Shown here: positions 7,735-17,633 of the stretch, piece after piece
Layout: every line of letters begins with the position of its first letter
Position numbering within the stretch: the first letter of the stretch is position 1
NCBI RefSeq assembly: GCF_030296695.1
Contig: NZ_AP027737.1
Coordinates: 1,426,001-1,490,000, forward strand
Length of the DNA stretch: 64,000 bases
Source of the DNA: Agromyces mangrovi
Lineage (GTDB): Bacteria; Actinomycetota; Actinomycetes; Actinomycetales; Microbacteriaceae
Direction: 5' to 3'
Notes under the pieces: generated by a model
What the model was told of the DNA's origin: nothing
Seen by the model: the letters and a program-made list of their open reading frames with translations, nothing else
Database searches by the model: none
Position numbers and translations under genes: made by a program

Positions 7735-10700
7735 CTACCCGGCGGTCGGTCCGTATGCCGCGACGAACGTGAAGTAGCTCGCAGCGTCGTTCGTGTTCGC
7801 GTTGTTGCCGCCGAGCGTGACGGAGTCACCTGCGCCGACGCCCTTCGAGAAGAGCACCATGTTCGCGAGCGACCCGTCCGCCACGATCGCGCGCAGGTCG
7901 GTCTCCTCGAAGCCCTGGGCGGCGACCCACTCGGGCCACCAGGTCCCACGACCGCGTGCGTCCAACGCCACGTAGACCACGGAGTCCTTCTCGACGGAGA
8001 ACTCGAGGTAGTCCGTGCCGCCGGACACGCGCTTGTCGTCGTTGGCTCCCGGGATCAGGACCGCGCCCTCCAACGCCTCCGGATAGCTCGCGAGCGGGTA
8101 GGTGCGGTCGGAGTACGGCATCACGCCGTCCTCGACCGGCCGCACCGCCTGCAGCTTCGCGGGGGCGACGACAGTGACATCCGTCGTCTCGATCGACATG
8201 GCGTCCACATCGATCGTGAACGGATCACCGGCGACCGTGACCCGCAGGCCGCTCGCGGGGTCGTCGAACTGCGCCTCCACGCTCAACTGCAGCGTGCCGT
8301 ACGCGCCGCCCGAGCGGATGACGCGCCACGTGGCCGCGACGGTCTCGCCCGGGTCGAGCGACTCGACGCCGGTGTCGGTGAGTGCCTCGGCGGTCCACCC
8401 GTCGGGAAGACGCGGGGCGAGCACGAGGTCCTCGACCGGAGCCGAACCCGCGACGCCCTCGTGTGCGAAGTTCGCCGTCACGTCGACTGATCCGCCCATC
8501 TGCGGACCGACGAACGGCTCGACGGCGACCGAGACCGGTGTGCGCTGGACCTGGAGGTGGTATACGACCGTCTGGATGTCGAGGCCATGGCTGAGGTTCA
8601 CCGCCACGTAGTGCCGGTCGCGGTACCAGTGCTGATCGTCGTCGAGCGTGATCGGTGCGGTCGTGAAGGTGCCGTCCGCCTCGATGGTCGCCGCGATCGG
8701 GGACGTGTCGCGGTCGACGTAGACCCGCAGCTGTCCCTGCTCCGGGAAGTCCGGATGATCGGCGAGATCGACCTTCCCTGTGATGGTGACCACGTCCCCC
8801 GGGACCGTGTGCACCTGGCCCGGCGCCGATGCGTCGGCCGCCGTGATCGAGATCGGCTCGACGCCCGGCACCGCGACAGCGGTCTCGTCGAGGAGGTCCA
8901 GCGGCGTGGTGTCGTACGTCGAGATCGCCCCCGTCGAGCGATTCACGAACGCCGCGTCCTCGACCACGAAGTCCGCGATGAACTTGTTGCGGTTGAATGC
9001 CGCCGCCGGATTCTGCGTGGAGTGCAGCACGAGGTCGCGCACGTGCACGTTCGCGACCGGAGACCGGGACACGGAGCTGGAGAAGCGGAACATCTGCGGG
9101 TTCCGGGAGGCGGGGAGGAGCTCCTCCGACGTCGAGATCCGGTCGAACCAGACGTTCCGGATCGTCGGGTCGAACGCATCGGCGTGCTCGAGGGACACCG
9201 TCTCCGGGTAGTCCGCATCGAACTCGACGATGGTCCAGTTGACGTTCTCGAAGACGCTGTCGCGCGCGTACCAGTTCTCGATCCCGCCACCGCGGTTCGA
9301 GTTCGTCTTCAGCTTGAACCCCATGATCAGGCCGTCACCGCCGAAGATCAGGTCGTGGGCGAACACGTCGCGGATGCCACCGGACATCTCGCTGCCCGCC
9401 GACACCCCTGCCGAGTTGCCGCCGTCGTTCCGGAACTCGCTGTTCCGGATGATCACGCCACTCGTCGGTTCGCGATGCTCGCGTCCGTTGGTGTTGCGAC
9501 CCGCCTTGAGCGCGACGCCGTCATCGCTCACCGTGACGTGTACGTCCTCGATGACGACGTTGGTCGTGGACTCCGGGTCGATGCCGTCGTCGTTGTTCCA
9601 GCCGGACGCCTGGTACCCGGTCGTCTTGTTGCTGTAGATGTCGATGCCACGGACGAGCACGTTCTCCGAGTTCATCGGATGCACCTGCCAGAACGGCGCG
9701 TTCCGGAGCTTCACGCCCTCGATCAGGATGTTGCTCGAGTGGTTCGGCTCGATGAAGTGCGGCCGGAACGACGACGTGAGCACCGTGGCATCCGCCGGTG
9801 TGTCGATCTGCACCACCTCACCGTCGCGGATCACGGGGATCGTCGCCGGCCGCGACCCGTCGTCGGTGAAGATGCGCGTCTCGACCGGGGTGTCGTCGAA
9901 GTTCATCTGGGTGAGGACGCCCTGCTGGCCGTAGTCCGCGTCCAGCGAGCGATCCTCGACGTCGAGTTCGCCCCAGTACCCCTTCTTCCACGGACGCCAG
10001 TTCCACATGTCCTCCTGGGCGTCGAGGGTTCCTCCGCCGGTGACGGCGATGTTCTCCTGCCCGAGCGCTCGGATGAACGACGCGAAGTTGTAGATGTCCG
10101 TGCCCTCGTAGCTCGTGAGCGTGACCGGGTAGTACTCGTTGGTCTTGTTGCGCATGAACTTGACGGTGGCATCCTCCTCGATGAGCAGGTTGACGTCGCT
10201 GAGCAGGTTGATCGACCCCGAGTAGTACGCCTCGTCGGCGTTCTCCGACTCACCGGCGGGGATGCGGACCGTGCCGCCACCCGCGGACGAGCAGTCCTCG
10301 ATCGCCGCGTTGATCGCGTCGCCGTAGTACCAGACGGTGCGCTCGCGGTAGACGAGCGGGGAACCCGTGTCGGCCGCGGAGCCGGACTCGTTCCCGTCGG
10401 CGTACACCTCGGTCGCCTCGCGCACCTGGTCCGCGTAGTCGTCGTCGGTGATGACGCACTCCCGCTGCGGGAACGTCGGCGTGCCGGCGTTCACCGCGCT
10501 GTCGATCTCGTCGTACCGCGCGGCATCCCAGTACTCGCCGTCCGCCGCCTCGGCATCCGGGTCATGGATGGCGACGGCGTACGAGCCCGTCGCCTTCCCG
10601 TTCTCCGCCGTCACGCCGAGCCGGTCGCCCTCGAGGACGGTGCCGATGCGTTCCGCGCCCGCGCCGTCGAGCACGACCCGGACCTGGTCCGACCCGTCCG

Positions 10701-13700
10701 ATGCGCGCAGTTCACCGAGTATCGACGCGGCCGAGCTCCCCGGCTCGACGGTGATCGTCTTCGTGCCGACGTTGCGCACGGCTGACGTCTCGTCGGCCGC
10801 GATCACCACCGTGCCGGTCGACAGGCCCTCGATCGCGGGGTCGTCGATCGGGCCCACCAGGTGCCACGCGTCGCGCTTCTTCGCGGCGCCCGGCTCCTGG
10901 TTGCGGGTCCACCACTTCGCCTCCCAGACGTTCCCGTCGTGCACTGCACGGTCACCGGCGAGGTACACCCACGACGCCGTCCACTCGCGGATCATGCCGT
11001 GCGAGGTCTCGACCTCGGCACCGATCTCCATCCACGAGCCGTACGGGTCGCCGGGGACCTGGTTCCGGGTCCACCACTGGGCCACCCAGGTGGAACCGCC
11101 GAACTGCACCTCGTCACCGGTGAGGTAGACGAGCGAGGGGTCCCACTCGGGGATCGGCGCCTCGTCGACGGACACGTCGACGGACGTCGCGAGCGACAGG
11201 TCGTCGGGGTTGGCGACAGCTTCGGGGAGCGTGACGAGGCCGTCGACCGTGAACTGCTGCGCCGCCTCCGAGGCCGGCTCGTACGAGCTGTCCTCGACGT
11301 TCCACGCGACGTCCGCCTCCACGGTGCCGGTGGTCGTCTCGACGACGACCTGCTCGGGGAGTCCCAGCGCCACCGCGGTCTTCTCGGTGCCGTTCGGCAC
11401 GCCGGTGATCGCATCTGGTGCCTGGACGGCGACGAATCGCGCCTCCTCGGGCTCCGCCTCGGTGATGGTCACGTCGTCGAAGCTCCACGTGCTGCCGTTC
11501 GCGCCGACGCCCGCGTACCCGTAGCGGTAGGTGGAGTCCTCGGCCTCGATGATCGGTGTGTCCTGGTGGTCGATGTACACCTGGATGAGGTCACCGTCGG
11601 TGACGACCTTCAGGTGATGGGGAATGCTCCAGTCGGTGTCGACCTGGGCGGTCCCCAACCGGGTGATGCTGGATCCCGCACGGTCGAGCTCGATGAGCCC
11701 GCCGTGGTTCCACGCGACGAAGTAGCCGCTGTGGTTGATGGTGTCGCTCTGCCGCGCCTTCCGGAACAGCAGCGCCGCCCAGTTCTGGCCCGACCCGTAG
11801 GAGATGTCGGCCTCGTAGGTCGCGTCCTCCCAGATCTTGTCGCTGATGGTCGACTGGTAGCGCCAGGAGTTGCTGCCGGAGCCTGCGGACTGGGTGTACC
11901 GGCCGTCGGCGGCCGACCACGAGCCGGTTCCCGGCGTCCAGTCGCCCGCTCCGTCGGCGAAGTCGTCGAAGAAGTCGCCCCCGGTGTCGAGGTCCATCGT
12001 CAGGTCGAGAGCGGTCGTCTCACCCTTGGCGACGGCGACGTCCGCGACCTCGAGGGGGACGTAGTGCTCCTTCTCGGCGGTAAGGGCGTAGCTGCCCGAC
12101 AGCGCGTTCTCGATCACGTACGCGCCGTCGCCGTCGGTCGTGGCCGAGTAGCCGCCGCCGCCGGAGGCGATCGCGACCTCGACACCGGAGACGGCATCGC
12201 CGTCGCTCGTCGTGATGCGTCCGTGGATGTTGCCGACGTCGTCGGACACCTCGATCGTGAACGGCTCGCTGGTGACCCCGTTGTAGGTCGCGGTGACGCC
12301 CACGAAGCCGACGTCGACGGGCGAGAGCATGCTGCCGTCGAGCGTCGCCGACGATCCGCCGGTCGCGATGTTCCACTCCACCGCGGCGGCGTCCATGCCG
12401 TGCGGCTTGCCCTGGGCGTCGCGCCCCGCGACCAACAGGTTCTCCAGGTCGTACCCGGTGCCGCCGATGGCGAGCAGCGGTGCGTCACCCGAGAGCTCGA
12501 GCGAGGCGAGCGCGTTCGCCGCCTGCTCCTGCTCGTCGGACGTGTAGTAGCGCAGGCTGACGTCCACGCCGGGGTCGTCGAACGATGCGGGGTCGATCTC
12601 GGTGGTCGCGGGCGCCTGGTTCACGCCGACGTAGCCCATCGGGTGGTAGCCGCCCTCGGTGTAGTTCTCCATCGCGAACCGCAGGCTCGGCACGTCGCCG
12701 CCCGGGTCGAGCACCGCGAGCTGGACGACGTAGTCCTTCGTCGGGAGGGTGTCGGGAACGGTGAACGTCCCGGACTCGGTGTGCGGCTCCGGCGCGGTCT
12801 CGTAGTCGAGCACGCCGTTGCTCCAGTTGCCGTCCTTCCGGCCGTTGAACGACGCGAAGCCGCTGCCGGGCTGCCACTCGGTGATGTGGACGTCCTCGAA
12901 CGTGTCGGCCCAGACCACCTCGTCGGTGTCGGGGTCGCGCAGGCTCACCTGCACGGGCCAGTCGTAGTACATCGGTGCCGAACCCGTGTTGGTGACGGTG
13001 AAGGAGACGTCGAAGGGGTCACCGGGCACGACCTGCTCCGGGTAGCTGAACTCCGACATGACGTACCGGTAGCCGAGCTCGCGCTGGATGACCTCGGCGC
13101 GGGAGTCGATGAGCGCCTTGTTCTCCAGGTAGGCCTCGCGACCCCCGGTGGCGTCGTCAGCCGTCCACCGAGAGCCGTAGCTGTAGTCGCCGACCCATGT
13201 CAGGTACGTGGCGTGGGTGTCGCGGATGGTGTTGGCGGTGTTGTGGGTGAGGTCCTCGTCGAGGTAGGTCTCCCGCACCAGCGACCCGTGGATCACGGCA
13301 CCGGCGTAGTCGTAGGCCGGCTCGCCGCCGATCGCCTTCGTCGCCCAGTTGTCGGCGGTGTTCCGGTTGCCGATCGTGTCGTTGTAGTGACCGAACTGAT
13401 CGGGGTTCTCCCACTGCCCGGTGTGGTGGTACCGCACCTGCACCTGCTTGTTCTGGAAGTACTCGCTGAAGTATTGCTCGATGTGCTCGGGCTCGGCGGT
13501 GCCGTGCTGCTCGCCCCACGTGCCGAAGACGCCCATCTGGATGTAGGCGACGCGGGGGTCGTCGTCCCACAGCTCGGCGAGGCGCTGCACCATGCGCTCG
13601 AGGCGGGCGTCGAACTCCGCACTTCGGAAGTCGCCGTCGGCGAGGTCGTCGGGCCAGTGGTCGCCGCCGAGCCCGTAGAACGACCCGGTGTTCCCCGACG

Positions 13701-14127
13701 TCTCCGCCGGGAAGCGCAGGTAGAGCCGCGGGATGACCTTGATGTTGTACTCCTCGTAGGAGCGCCAGACGCCGTCCGCGTCCTTGCCGCGCCAACGCTG
13801 GTCGAGGTAGTCCGCGATCTTGTCGATCGAGTCGCTCTCGTCGTTCTCCAGGTGGTCCCACGGGATGTACGTCATCGCCAGCGAGCCCCACGGCATGTAG
13901 TCCAGGGTCTGGTCCTCGGGGCTGGCGGGGTCCGTGGTGTTGACGAAGAAGTCCTTCTCCGACATCCCCATGAGTGGGTTCTTGATCGCCCCCGCATATT
14001 CGGTCGGGTTGACGACGGCGATGCCGGGTTCGACCTCCTCGGCGACGGCGGCGGGAGCCACCACCGCGGACAGGAGGAGTGCGCCGAGCGCGCTCCAGGC
14101 GGCGGTACTGCGGGCACGGATGCTCAT
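7735..14127 (-). CDS. Secreted 2130-aa multidomain enzyme: DUF4832-like, accessory domains, two CBM5/12-like modules, GH28
   Basis: Probably an extracellular pectin (rhamnogalacturonan) depolymerase. After a Sec signal ending VVAPAAVAEE, the order is as follows. Residues about 45-505 resemble DUF4874/DUF4832 (KNPLMGM, IQMGVFGTWGEQH, RELGYRYVMSE). Then come an Ig-like stretch, a carboxypeptidase-regulatory-like domain (about 630-709), a LamG/DUF1080-like domain (about 718-890) and another Ig-like domain. Two modules of the CBM5/12 type (about 988-1090) carry VAQWWTRNQ and EAKWWTRNQ. GH28 lies at about 1262-1731 with the acidic motifs NDDGID and SDDGVALK, then GSEMSGG and KLKTN. A beta-rich tail with a NEW3-like part ends the protein. 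The ATG at 14127 has AAAGGA upstream. It is last in the importer operon. Domain names other than GH28 and CBM5/12 are tentative. Confidence 0.85.
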   Translation of the reverse strand: MSIRARSTAAWSALGALLLSAVVAPAAVAEEVEPGIAVVNPTEYAGAIKNPLMGMSEKDFFVNTTDPASPEDQTLDYMPWGSLAMTYIPWDHLENDESDSIDKIADYLDQRWRGKDADGVWRSYEEYNIKVIPRLYLRFPAETSGNTGSFYGLGGDHWPDDLADGDFRSAEFDARLERMVQRLAELWDDDPRVAYIQMGVFGTWGEQHGTAEPEHIEQYFSEYFQNKQVQVRYHHTGQWENPDQFGHYNDTIGNRNTADNWATKAIGGEPAYDYAGAVIHGSLVRETYLDEDLTHNTANTIRDTHATYLTWVGDYSYGSRWTADDATGGREAYLENKALIDSRAEVIQRELGYRYVMSEFSYPEQVVPGDPFDVSFTVTNTGSAPMYYDWPVQVSLRDPDTDEVVWADTFEDVHITEWQPGSGFASFNGRKDGNWSNGVLDYETAPEPHTESGTFTVPDTLPTKDYVVQLAVLDPGGDVPSLRFAMENYTEGGYHPMGYVGVNQAPATTEIDPASFDDPGVDVSLRYYTSDEQEQAANALASLELSGDAPLLAIGGTGYDLENLLVAGRDAQGKPHGMDAAAVEWNIATGGSSATLDGSMLSPVDVGFVGVTATYNGVTSEPFTIEVSDDVGNIHGRITTSDGDAVSGVEVAIASGGGGYSATTDGDGAYVIENALSGSYALTAEKEHYVPLEVADVAVAKGETTALDLTMDLDTGGDFFDDFADGAGDWTPGTGSWSAADGRYTQSAGSGSNSWRYQSTISDKIWEDATYEADISYGSGQNWAALLFRKARQSDTINHSGYFVAWNHGGLIELDRAGSSITRLGTAQVDTDWSIPHHLKVVTDGDLIQVYIDHQDTPIIEAEDSTYRYGYAGVGANGSTWSFDDVTITEAEPEEARFVAVQAPDAITGVPNGTEKTAVALGLPEQVVVETTTGTVEADVAWNVEDSSYEPASEAAQQFTVDGLVTLPEAVANPDDLSLATSVDVSVDEAPIPEWDPSLVYLTGDEVQFGGSTWVAQWWTRNQVPGDPYGSWMEIGAEVETSHGMIREWTASWVYLAGDRAVHDGNVWEAKWWTRNQEPGAAKKRDAWHLVGPIDDPAIEGLSTGTVVIAADETSAVRNVGTKTITVEPGSSAASILGELRASDGSDQVRVVLDGAGAERIGTVLEGDRLGVTAENGKATGSYAVAIHDPDAEAADGEYWDAARYDEIDSAVNAGTPTFPQRECVITDDDYADQVREATEVYADGNESGSAADTGSPLVYRERTVWYYGDAINAAIEDCSSAGGGTVRIPAGESENADEAYYSGSINLLSDVNLLIEEDATVKFMRNKTNEYYPVTLTSYEGTDIYNFASFIRALGQENIAVTGGGTLDAQEDMWNWRPWKKGYWGELDVEDRSLDADYGQQGVLTQMNFDDTPVETRIFTDDGSRPATIPVIRDGEVVQIDTPADATVLTSSFRPHFIEPNHSSNILIEGVKLRNAPFWQVHPMNSENVLVRGIDIYSNKTTGYQASGWNNDDGIDPESTTNVVIEDVHVTVSDDGVALKAGRNTNGREHREPTSGVIIRNSEFRNDGGNSAGVSAGSEMSGGIRDVFAHDLIFGGDGLIMGFKLKTNSNRGGGIENWYARDSVFENVNWTIVEFDADYPETVSLEHADAFDPTIRNVWFDRISTSEELLPASRNPQMFRFSSSVSRSPVANVHVRDLVLHSTQNPAAAFNRNKFIADFVVEDAAFVNRSTGAISTYDTTPLDLLDETAVAVPGVEPISITAADASAPGQVHTVPGDVVTITGKVDLADHPDFPEQGQLRVYVDRDTSPIAATIEADGTFTTAPITLDDDQHWYRDRHYVAVNLSHGLDIQTVVYHLQVQRTPVSVAVEPFVGPQMGGSVDVTANFAHEGVAGSAPVEDLVLAPRLPDGWTAEALTDTGVESLDPGETVAATWRVIRSGGAYGTLQLSVEAQFDDPASGLRVTVAGDPFTIDVDAMSIETTDVTVVAPAKLQAVRPVEDGVMPYSDRTYPLASYPEALEGAVLIPGANDDKRVSGGTDYLEFSVEKDSVVYVALDARGRGTWWPEWVAAQGFEETDLRAIVADGSLANMVLFSKGVGAGDSVTLGGNNANTNDAASYFTFVAAYGPTAG

Positions 14128-14183
14128 GAGCGTCCTTTCATCGTTGAAGGGTCGTGCGGAGGGTGTTGCGTCGGTCGGTTCGG

Positions 14184-15086
14184 TCAGCCCTTGATCGCGC
14201 CGCTGGTCATGCCGGCGACGATCTGGCGGTTGAAGAAGATGAACATGATGAGCGGGGGGATCGTGATGAGCAGGATGTCCATGAAGAGGAGGTTCCACTG
14301 GTTCAGCGACTGGCTCTGGAAGTTGTAGAGCGTGAGCTGCACGGTCGCGTTCTCCTCGCCGGGGAGGAAGTAGAGCGGGCCGACGAAGTCGTTGAAGACG
14401 GTCACCGCCTGGACCACGATCACGGTGACGATGACGGGCTTCAGCAGCGGCAGCACCACGGTGAAGAACAGCCGCAGGGGCCCGGCGCCGTCGATGATCG
14501 CGGCCTCGTCGAGCTCCCTGGGGATCGTGGCCACGAATGCCCGGAACAGGAGGATGCAGAAGGAGAGGCCGAAGGTCGCCTCGATGAGGATCATCCCGGT
14601 CATGGTCTTGAAGAGCCCGATGCCCTGGAGCACCCAGATCGTCGGAACGACCGCGGGCGGGACGATCAGTCCGGCCAGCACGAAGAAATTGATGACGTGG
14701 TTCCAGCGCGAGGGGCGGCGCTGGAGGACGTATCCGACCATGGCGGCGAAGACCACCATGATCGCGACGCTGATGACCGTGAGCGTGATGCTGTTCACGA
14801 AGGCGCGGGCGAGCACGTAGTCGCGCGCCTCCCAGACCGCGATGAAGTTCTCCCACAGGAACCACCCCTGCTGCGGCAGCGAGAACTGGAGCAGCGAGGC
14901 CTCCTGTGGCGACTTCGCCGCGGTGAGGAAGATGAACGCGAAGGGGACGATGAAGACGACAACGGATGCCACGATCGCCGCGATCCCGATGAGATAGCGC
15001 TGCGAGAACCGGCGCAGTGACATGGGCCGTCGTGCGGGGCGAGTGGCCGCGCCGTCCGCCGTGGTGAGGGTTCGAGTGAGCGTCAT
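14184..15086 (-). CDS. Sugar ABC transporter permease, MalG/LplC type
   Basis: A 300-residue CUT1 permease with six predicted membrane segments and the ATPase-contact loop DEAAIIDGAGPLRLFF. The ATG at 15086 overlaps the preceding permease stop by ATGA, which implies translational coupling. It works with the MalF-type permease and the binding lipoprotein to import oligosaccharide, probably the products of the GH28 enzyme encoded 57 bp downstream. The substrate is inferred from that neighbour and from the divergent alpha-L-rhamnosidase. There is no ATPase gene in the operon. Confidence 0.92.
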   Translation of the reverse strand: MTLTRTLTTADGAATRPARRPMSLRRFSQRYLIGIAAIVASVVVFIVPFAFIFLTAAKSPQEASLLQFSLPQQGWFLWENFIAVWEARDYVLARAFVNSITLTVISVAIMVVFAAMVGYVLQRRPSRWNHVINFFVLAGLIVPPAVVPTIWVLQGIGLFKTMTGMILIEATFGLSFCILLFRAFVATIPRELDEAAIIDGAGPLRLFFTVVLPLLKPVIVTVIVVQAVTVFNDFVGPLYFLPGEENATVQLTLYNFQSQSLNQWNLLFMDILLITIPPLIMFIFFNRQIVAGMTSGAIKG

Positions 15087-16030
15087 GCTTCCACCTGCCG
15101 GCGGTTGAGGATGTAGAAGATCGGGACGATGATCGCGGTGACGACGAGGAAGAGCACCACGTTGCCCGCGGTCGAGAGGCCGTAGAACCCTGCCTGGTAC
15201 TGCTTGTAGATCACCGAGGCGATGACATCGCTGGTGAAGCCCGGCCCGCCCTTGGTCATGGCCCAGATCAGTTCGAACGAGCGCAGGCCACCGATCAGCG
15301 AGAGCAGGATGACCGTCGCGGTGGCGGGCTGCACGAGCGGCAGGGTGATGTTGCGGAAGCGGCTCCAGGCACCGGCGCCGTCCATCTTCGCGGCCTCGTA
15401 GTACTCCTGGGGGATCGCGACGAGGCCCGCGATGAAGATCAGCGTGGCGATGCCGACGCCCTTCCACACGTCCACGAGCGCCACCGAGAACAGCGCCCAG
15501 GCCGGGTCGGTGAGCCAGGCCGGCCCGTCGATGCCGATGACGGCGAGCGCCTGGTTGATGAGCCCGTCGAACGGGTCCATCAGCACCTTGAAGGTGATGC
15601 CGACGCCGATCGTGGAGACGAGCACCGGGAAGAACATGGTCGCCCGCAGGTAGCCGCGTCCGAGAAGCGGAATGGTGAGCAGCAGCGCCAAGGCGAGTCC
15701 GAGCACGACCTTCAGCGCGGAGGTCGTGAACCCGTAGACGAAGGTGTTCGTGAAGCCCTGCACGAGCATGGGCTCGTTGAAGAACGCGACGAAGTTGTCG
15801 AAGCCGATGAACTCGACGTCGAACAGGGTCCAGCGGGTGAGGCTGAAGTAGAACGACGCGAAGGTCGGGATGGCGAAGAGCACGATGTACAGCGCCGCGG
15901 TCGGGATGTAGAACCAGCTCGGGTAGTGGCTCTTCATCCGTCGCCGACGGGCTCGTGCCGACGTCCTCGGCGCGTCCGGCGCCTGCTCCGGTGCCCGCGC
16001 GGGGGCCGGAGGCGTCGCAACGGTGGTCAT
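15083..16030 (-). CDS. Sugar ABC transporter permease, MalF/UgpA/LplB type
   Basis: A 315-residue CUT1 permease. A proline/arginine-rich cytoplasmic N terminus of about 40 residues is followed by six membrane segments. The EAA loop reads YYEAAKMDGAGAWSRF. It is the first permease after the binding-protein gene. The intervening 73 bp hold a perfect 13-bp stem-loop. It couples to the next permease by a 4-bp overlap. Its likely cargo is a rhamnogalacturonan fragment, inferred from the neighbouring GH28 and GH78 genes. Confidence 0.92.
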   Translation of the reverse strand: MTTVATPPAPARAPEQAPDAPRTSARARRRRMKSHYPSWFYIPTAALYIVLFAIPTFASFYFSLTRWTLFDVEFIGFDNFVAFFNEPMLVQGFTNTFVYGFTTSALKVVLGLALALLLTIPLLGRGYLRATMFFPVLVSTIGVGITFKVLMDPFDGLINQALAVIGIDGPAWLTDPAWALFSVALVDVWKGVGIATLIFIAGLVAIPQEYYEAAKMDGAGAWSRFRNITLPLVQPATATVILLSLIGGLRSFELIWAMTKGGPGFTSDVIASVIYKQYQAGFYGLSTAGNVVLFLVVTAIIVPIFYILNRRQVEA

Positions 16031-16055
16031 GCGATCTCCCTCGTCGTCGTGGGGT

Positions 16056-16087
16056 GGGGTCGCGCCGCCCGTCGAGCGGCGCGACCC
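16056..16087 (-). promoter_or_regulatory. Perfect 13-bp stem-loop between binding-protein and permease genes
   Basis: Arms GGGGTCGCGCCGC (16056-16068) and GCGGCGCGACCCC (16076-16087) pair without mismatch around a 7-nt loop. It lies in the gap between the binding lipoprotein and the first permease. A partial terminator or mRNA-stabilising role that favours binding-protein output is likely but not shown. Confidence 0.65.
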
Positions 16088-16103
16088 CGAGGCATCCGGC
16101 TGC

Positions 16104-17432
16104 CTACCAGCCCTCGATGCCCAGCTGCTGGGCCTGCTTCTTCACGTCCTCGTCGTAGAGGGCGGCGCCGTCCTCGGCCGAGCGGATGCCCGAGCCGACC
16201 TCGACCGCGAAGTTCTCGAGGCTCGGTCCCTTGATCGGGGAGAGGAACTCGAGGGCGGGTGCGGTCGCACCGGTGTCGAAGTAGGACTGGATCTCCGCGA
16301 CCATCGGCGCCGAGTCCGCCGGGACCTCGCAGTTGCTGGTCACGAACGGACCGGCCGCCGTGCCCTGCGCGTTCTGGATCTCGCAGCCCTGCTCGGAGTT
16401 GATGAACGCCACGAGCTGCTTCGCCGCTTCGAGCTCTGCACCCTCGGTCGTGTTGGGGATGTAGACCGCGTTCGGCTGCCAGACGGTCAGCGCGGTGTTC
16501 GCCGCGTCGTCGGCCGGCAGGGCGAAGATGCCCACGTCGCCGACCGCGTCGGGAAGGTTCTGCTGGATGTTCGGGAGCGCCGCGCCCGAGAGCATCGGGT
16601 ACATCGCTGCGGTGCCCTCGCCGACCGCGCGGATCGCCTCGTCGTTGGTCGCCGAGGCGAAGTCCTCGTTGAGCAGACCGGCGTCGTGGACCTCCTGCAG
16701 GTGCTGGAAGCCGGCGAGCGCGGGCTGGTCGGCGTACTTCGCGGCGTTCGCGGTGTAGTCGTCGGCCCAGTCGGGGTCGGCGGTGTTCACGTTGGCGAAG
16801 TCGGCCAGGATGAACAGCTGGCTCGTCCAGGTGTCACCGAAGGCCTGCTGGACGGGAACGACCCCGTCGCCCTCGGCCTTGATCTGCTCCGCCACCTCGA
16901 GGAACTCGGACCAGTCGGTCGGCACCTCGAGCCCGAGCGACTCGAAGACGGGCTTGTTGTAGATCACGCCGCCGGCCTGCGAGGTGCTGACCGGCGCGCC
17001 GTAGAGTCCGTCATCGGTCGAGACGACGCGCTTGAAGTCGTCGGTGAGGCTGTCGACCCACTCCTCGTCGGAGAGGTCCACGAGCGTCTGGCTGGGGTTC
17101 AGCGCCTGCAGGAGCGAACCGCTGTTGTAGTAGAAGACCTCGGGCATCTCGCCGGTCGCGAGCTTGGTCTTGATCAGGTTGTCGCCCTCGGTGCCGCCGG
17201 GCTGCGCCTCGTGCGTGACGGTGATCTCGGGGTACTCGGCCTGGAAGGCCTCGATCATCCCGGTCGCGAGGTTCACGGTGACCTCGTCGTTCGGCGTCAG
17301 CCAGGTGATCTCGACGGTGCCGTCGGATGAGGCGCCGCCGCCGTCGGTCGCGCATGCCGCGAGCGATCCGGTGATGAGGGCCGCGCTCGCGAGGGCGATG
17401 CCCGTGCGCAGCAGTCGGGTGCGTGAGTGCAT
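16104..17432 (-). CDS. Sugar-binding lipoprotein of the rhamnogalacturonan-locus importer
   Basis: A 442-residue extracytoplasmic solute-binding protein. The signal peptide ends in the lipobox LAAC, giving a lipid-anchored mature protein that starts CATDGGG. CUT1 binding-protein features follow: VEITWLTPNDEV, GVIYNKPVFESLGLEVP and GEGTAAMYPMLSG. The ATG at 17432 is preceded by a near-perfect AAGGAGG, the strongest ribosome-binding site in the region, as expected for a protein needed in excess. It is the first gene of the importer and GH28 operon. A LacI-type operator lies about 70 bp upstream. Confidence 0.92.
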   Translation of the reverse strand: MHSRTRLLRTGIALASAALITGSLAACATDGGGASSDGTVEITWLTPNDEVTVNLATGMIEAFQAEYPEITVTHEAQPGGTEGDNLIKTKLATGEMPEVFYYNSGSLLQALNPSQTLVDLSDEEWVDSLTDDFKRVVSTDDGLYGAPVSTSQAGGVIYNKPVFESLGLEVPTDWSEFLEVAEQIKAEGDGVVPVQQAFGDTWTSQLFILADFANVNTADPDWADDYTANAAKYADQPALAGFQHLQEVHDAGLLNEDFASATNDEAIRAVGEGTAAMYPMLSGAALPNIQQNLPDAVGDVGIFALPADDAANTALTVWQPNAVYIPNTTEGAELEAAKQLVAFINSEQGCEIQNAQGTAAGPFVTSNCEVPADSAPMVAEIQSYFDTGATAPALEFLSPIKGPSLENFAVEVGSGIRSAEDGAALYDEDVKKQAQQLGIEGW

Positions 17433-17502
17433 TGCTTACCTCCTTGTAAGAAGTTCGGTACTTGGTGCTCGAGTGGAACCGCCGACCCTCGGGTTGATGA
17501 TC

Positions 17503-17558
17503 AAATGAACCGTTCCATTTCGATCGCTGACGCTAGCACCCGACGACCGATCGGTCAA
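17503..17558 (-). promoter_or_regulatory. Promoter and LacI-type operator of the importer/GH28 operon
   Basis: Read on the minus strand, a -35 TTGACC (17558-17553) and a -10 TAGCGT (17535-17530) are separated by 17 bp. Immediately downstream, 17503-17520 reads AAATGAACCGTTCCATTT, an imperfect palindrome with a GAACcGTTC core. This places an operator at the transcription start. The same core occurs in the divergent promoter at 17661-17676. Confidence 0.55.
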
Positions 17559-17633
17559 CTGTGAGCCGATCAAGTCTGCGTTTTGGCGCCTCAATGCGAC
17601 GGCCCACTCCTGAGACCTCATGGATCGGCTCAT

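Noticed and set aside
8557..14328. Two long plus-strand frames (8557-10785 and 10861-14328) opposite the GH28 gene
   Set aside because: Biased composition rich in Val, Arg, Asp and Gly, with no domain. The minus-strand frame carries a signal peptide and recognisable domains.
14127..14865. N-terminal extension of the GH28 protein up to 14865
   Set aside because: The extension is an out-of-frame reading of the permease gene. The ATG at 14127 has a ribosome-binding site and a signal peptide.
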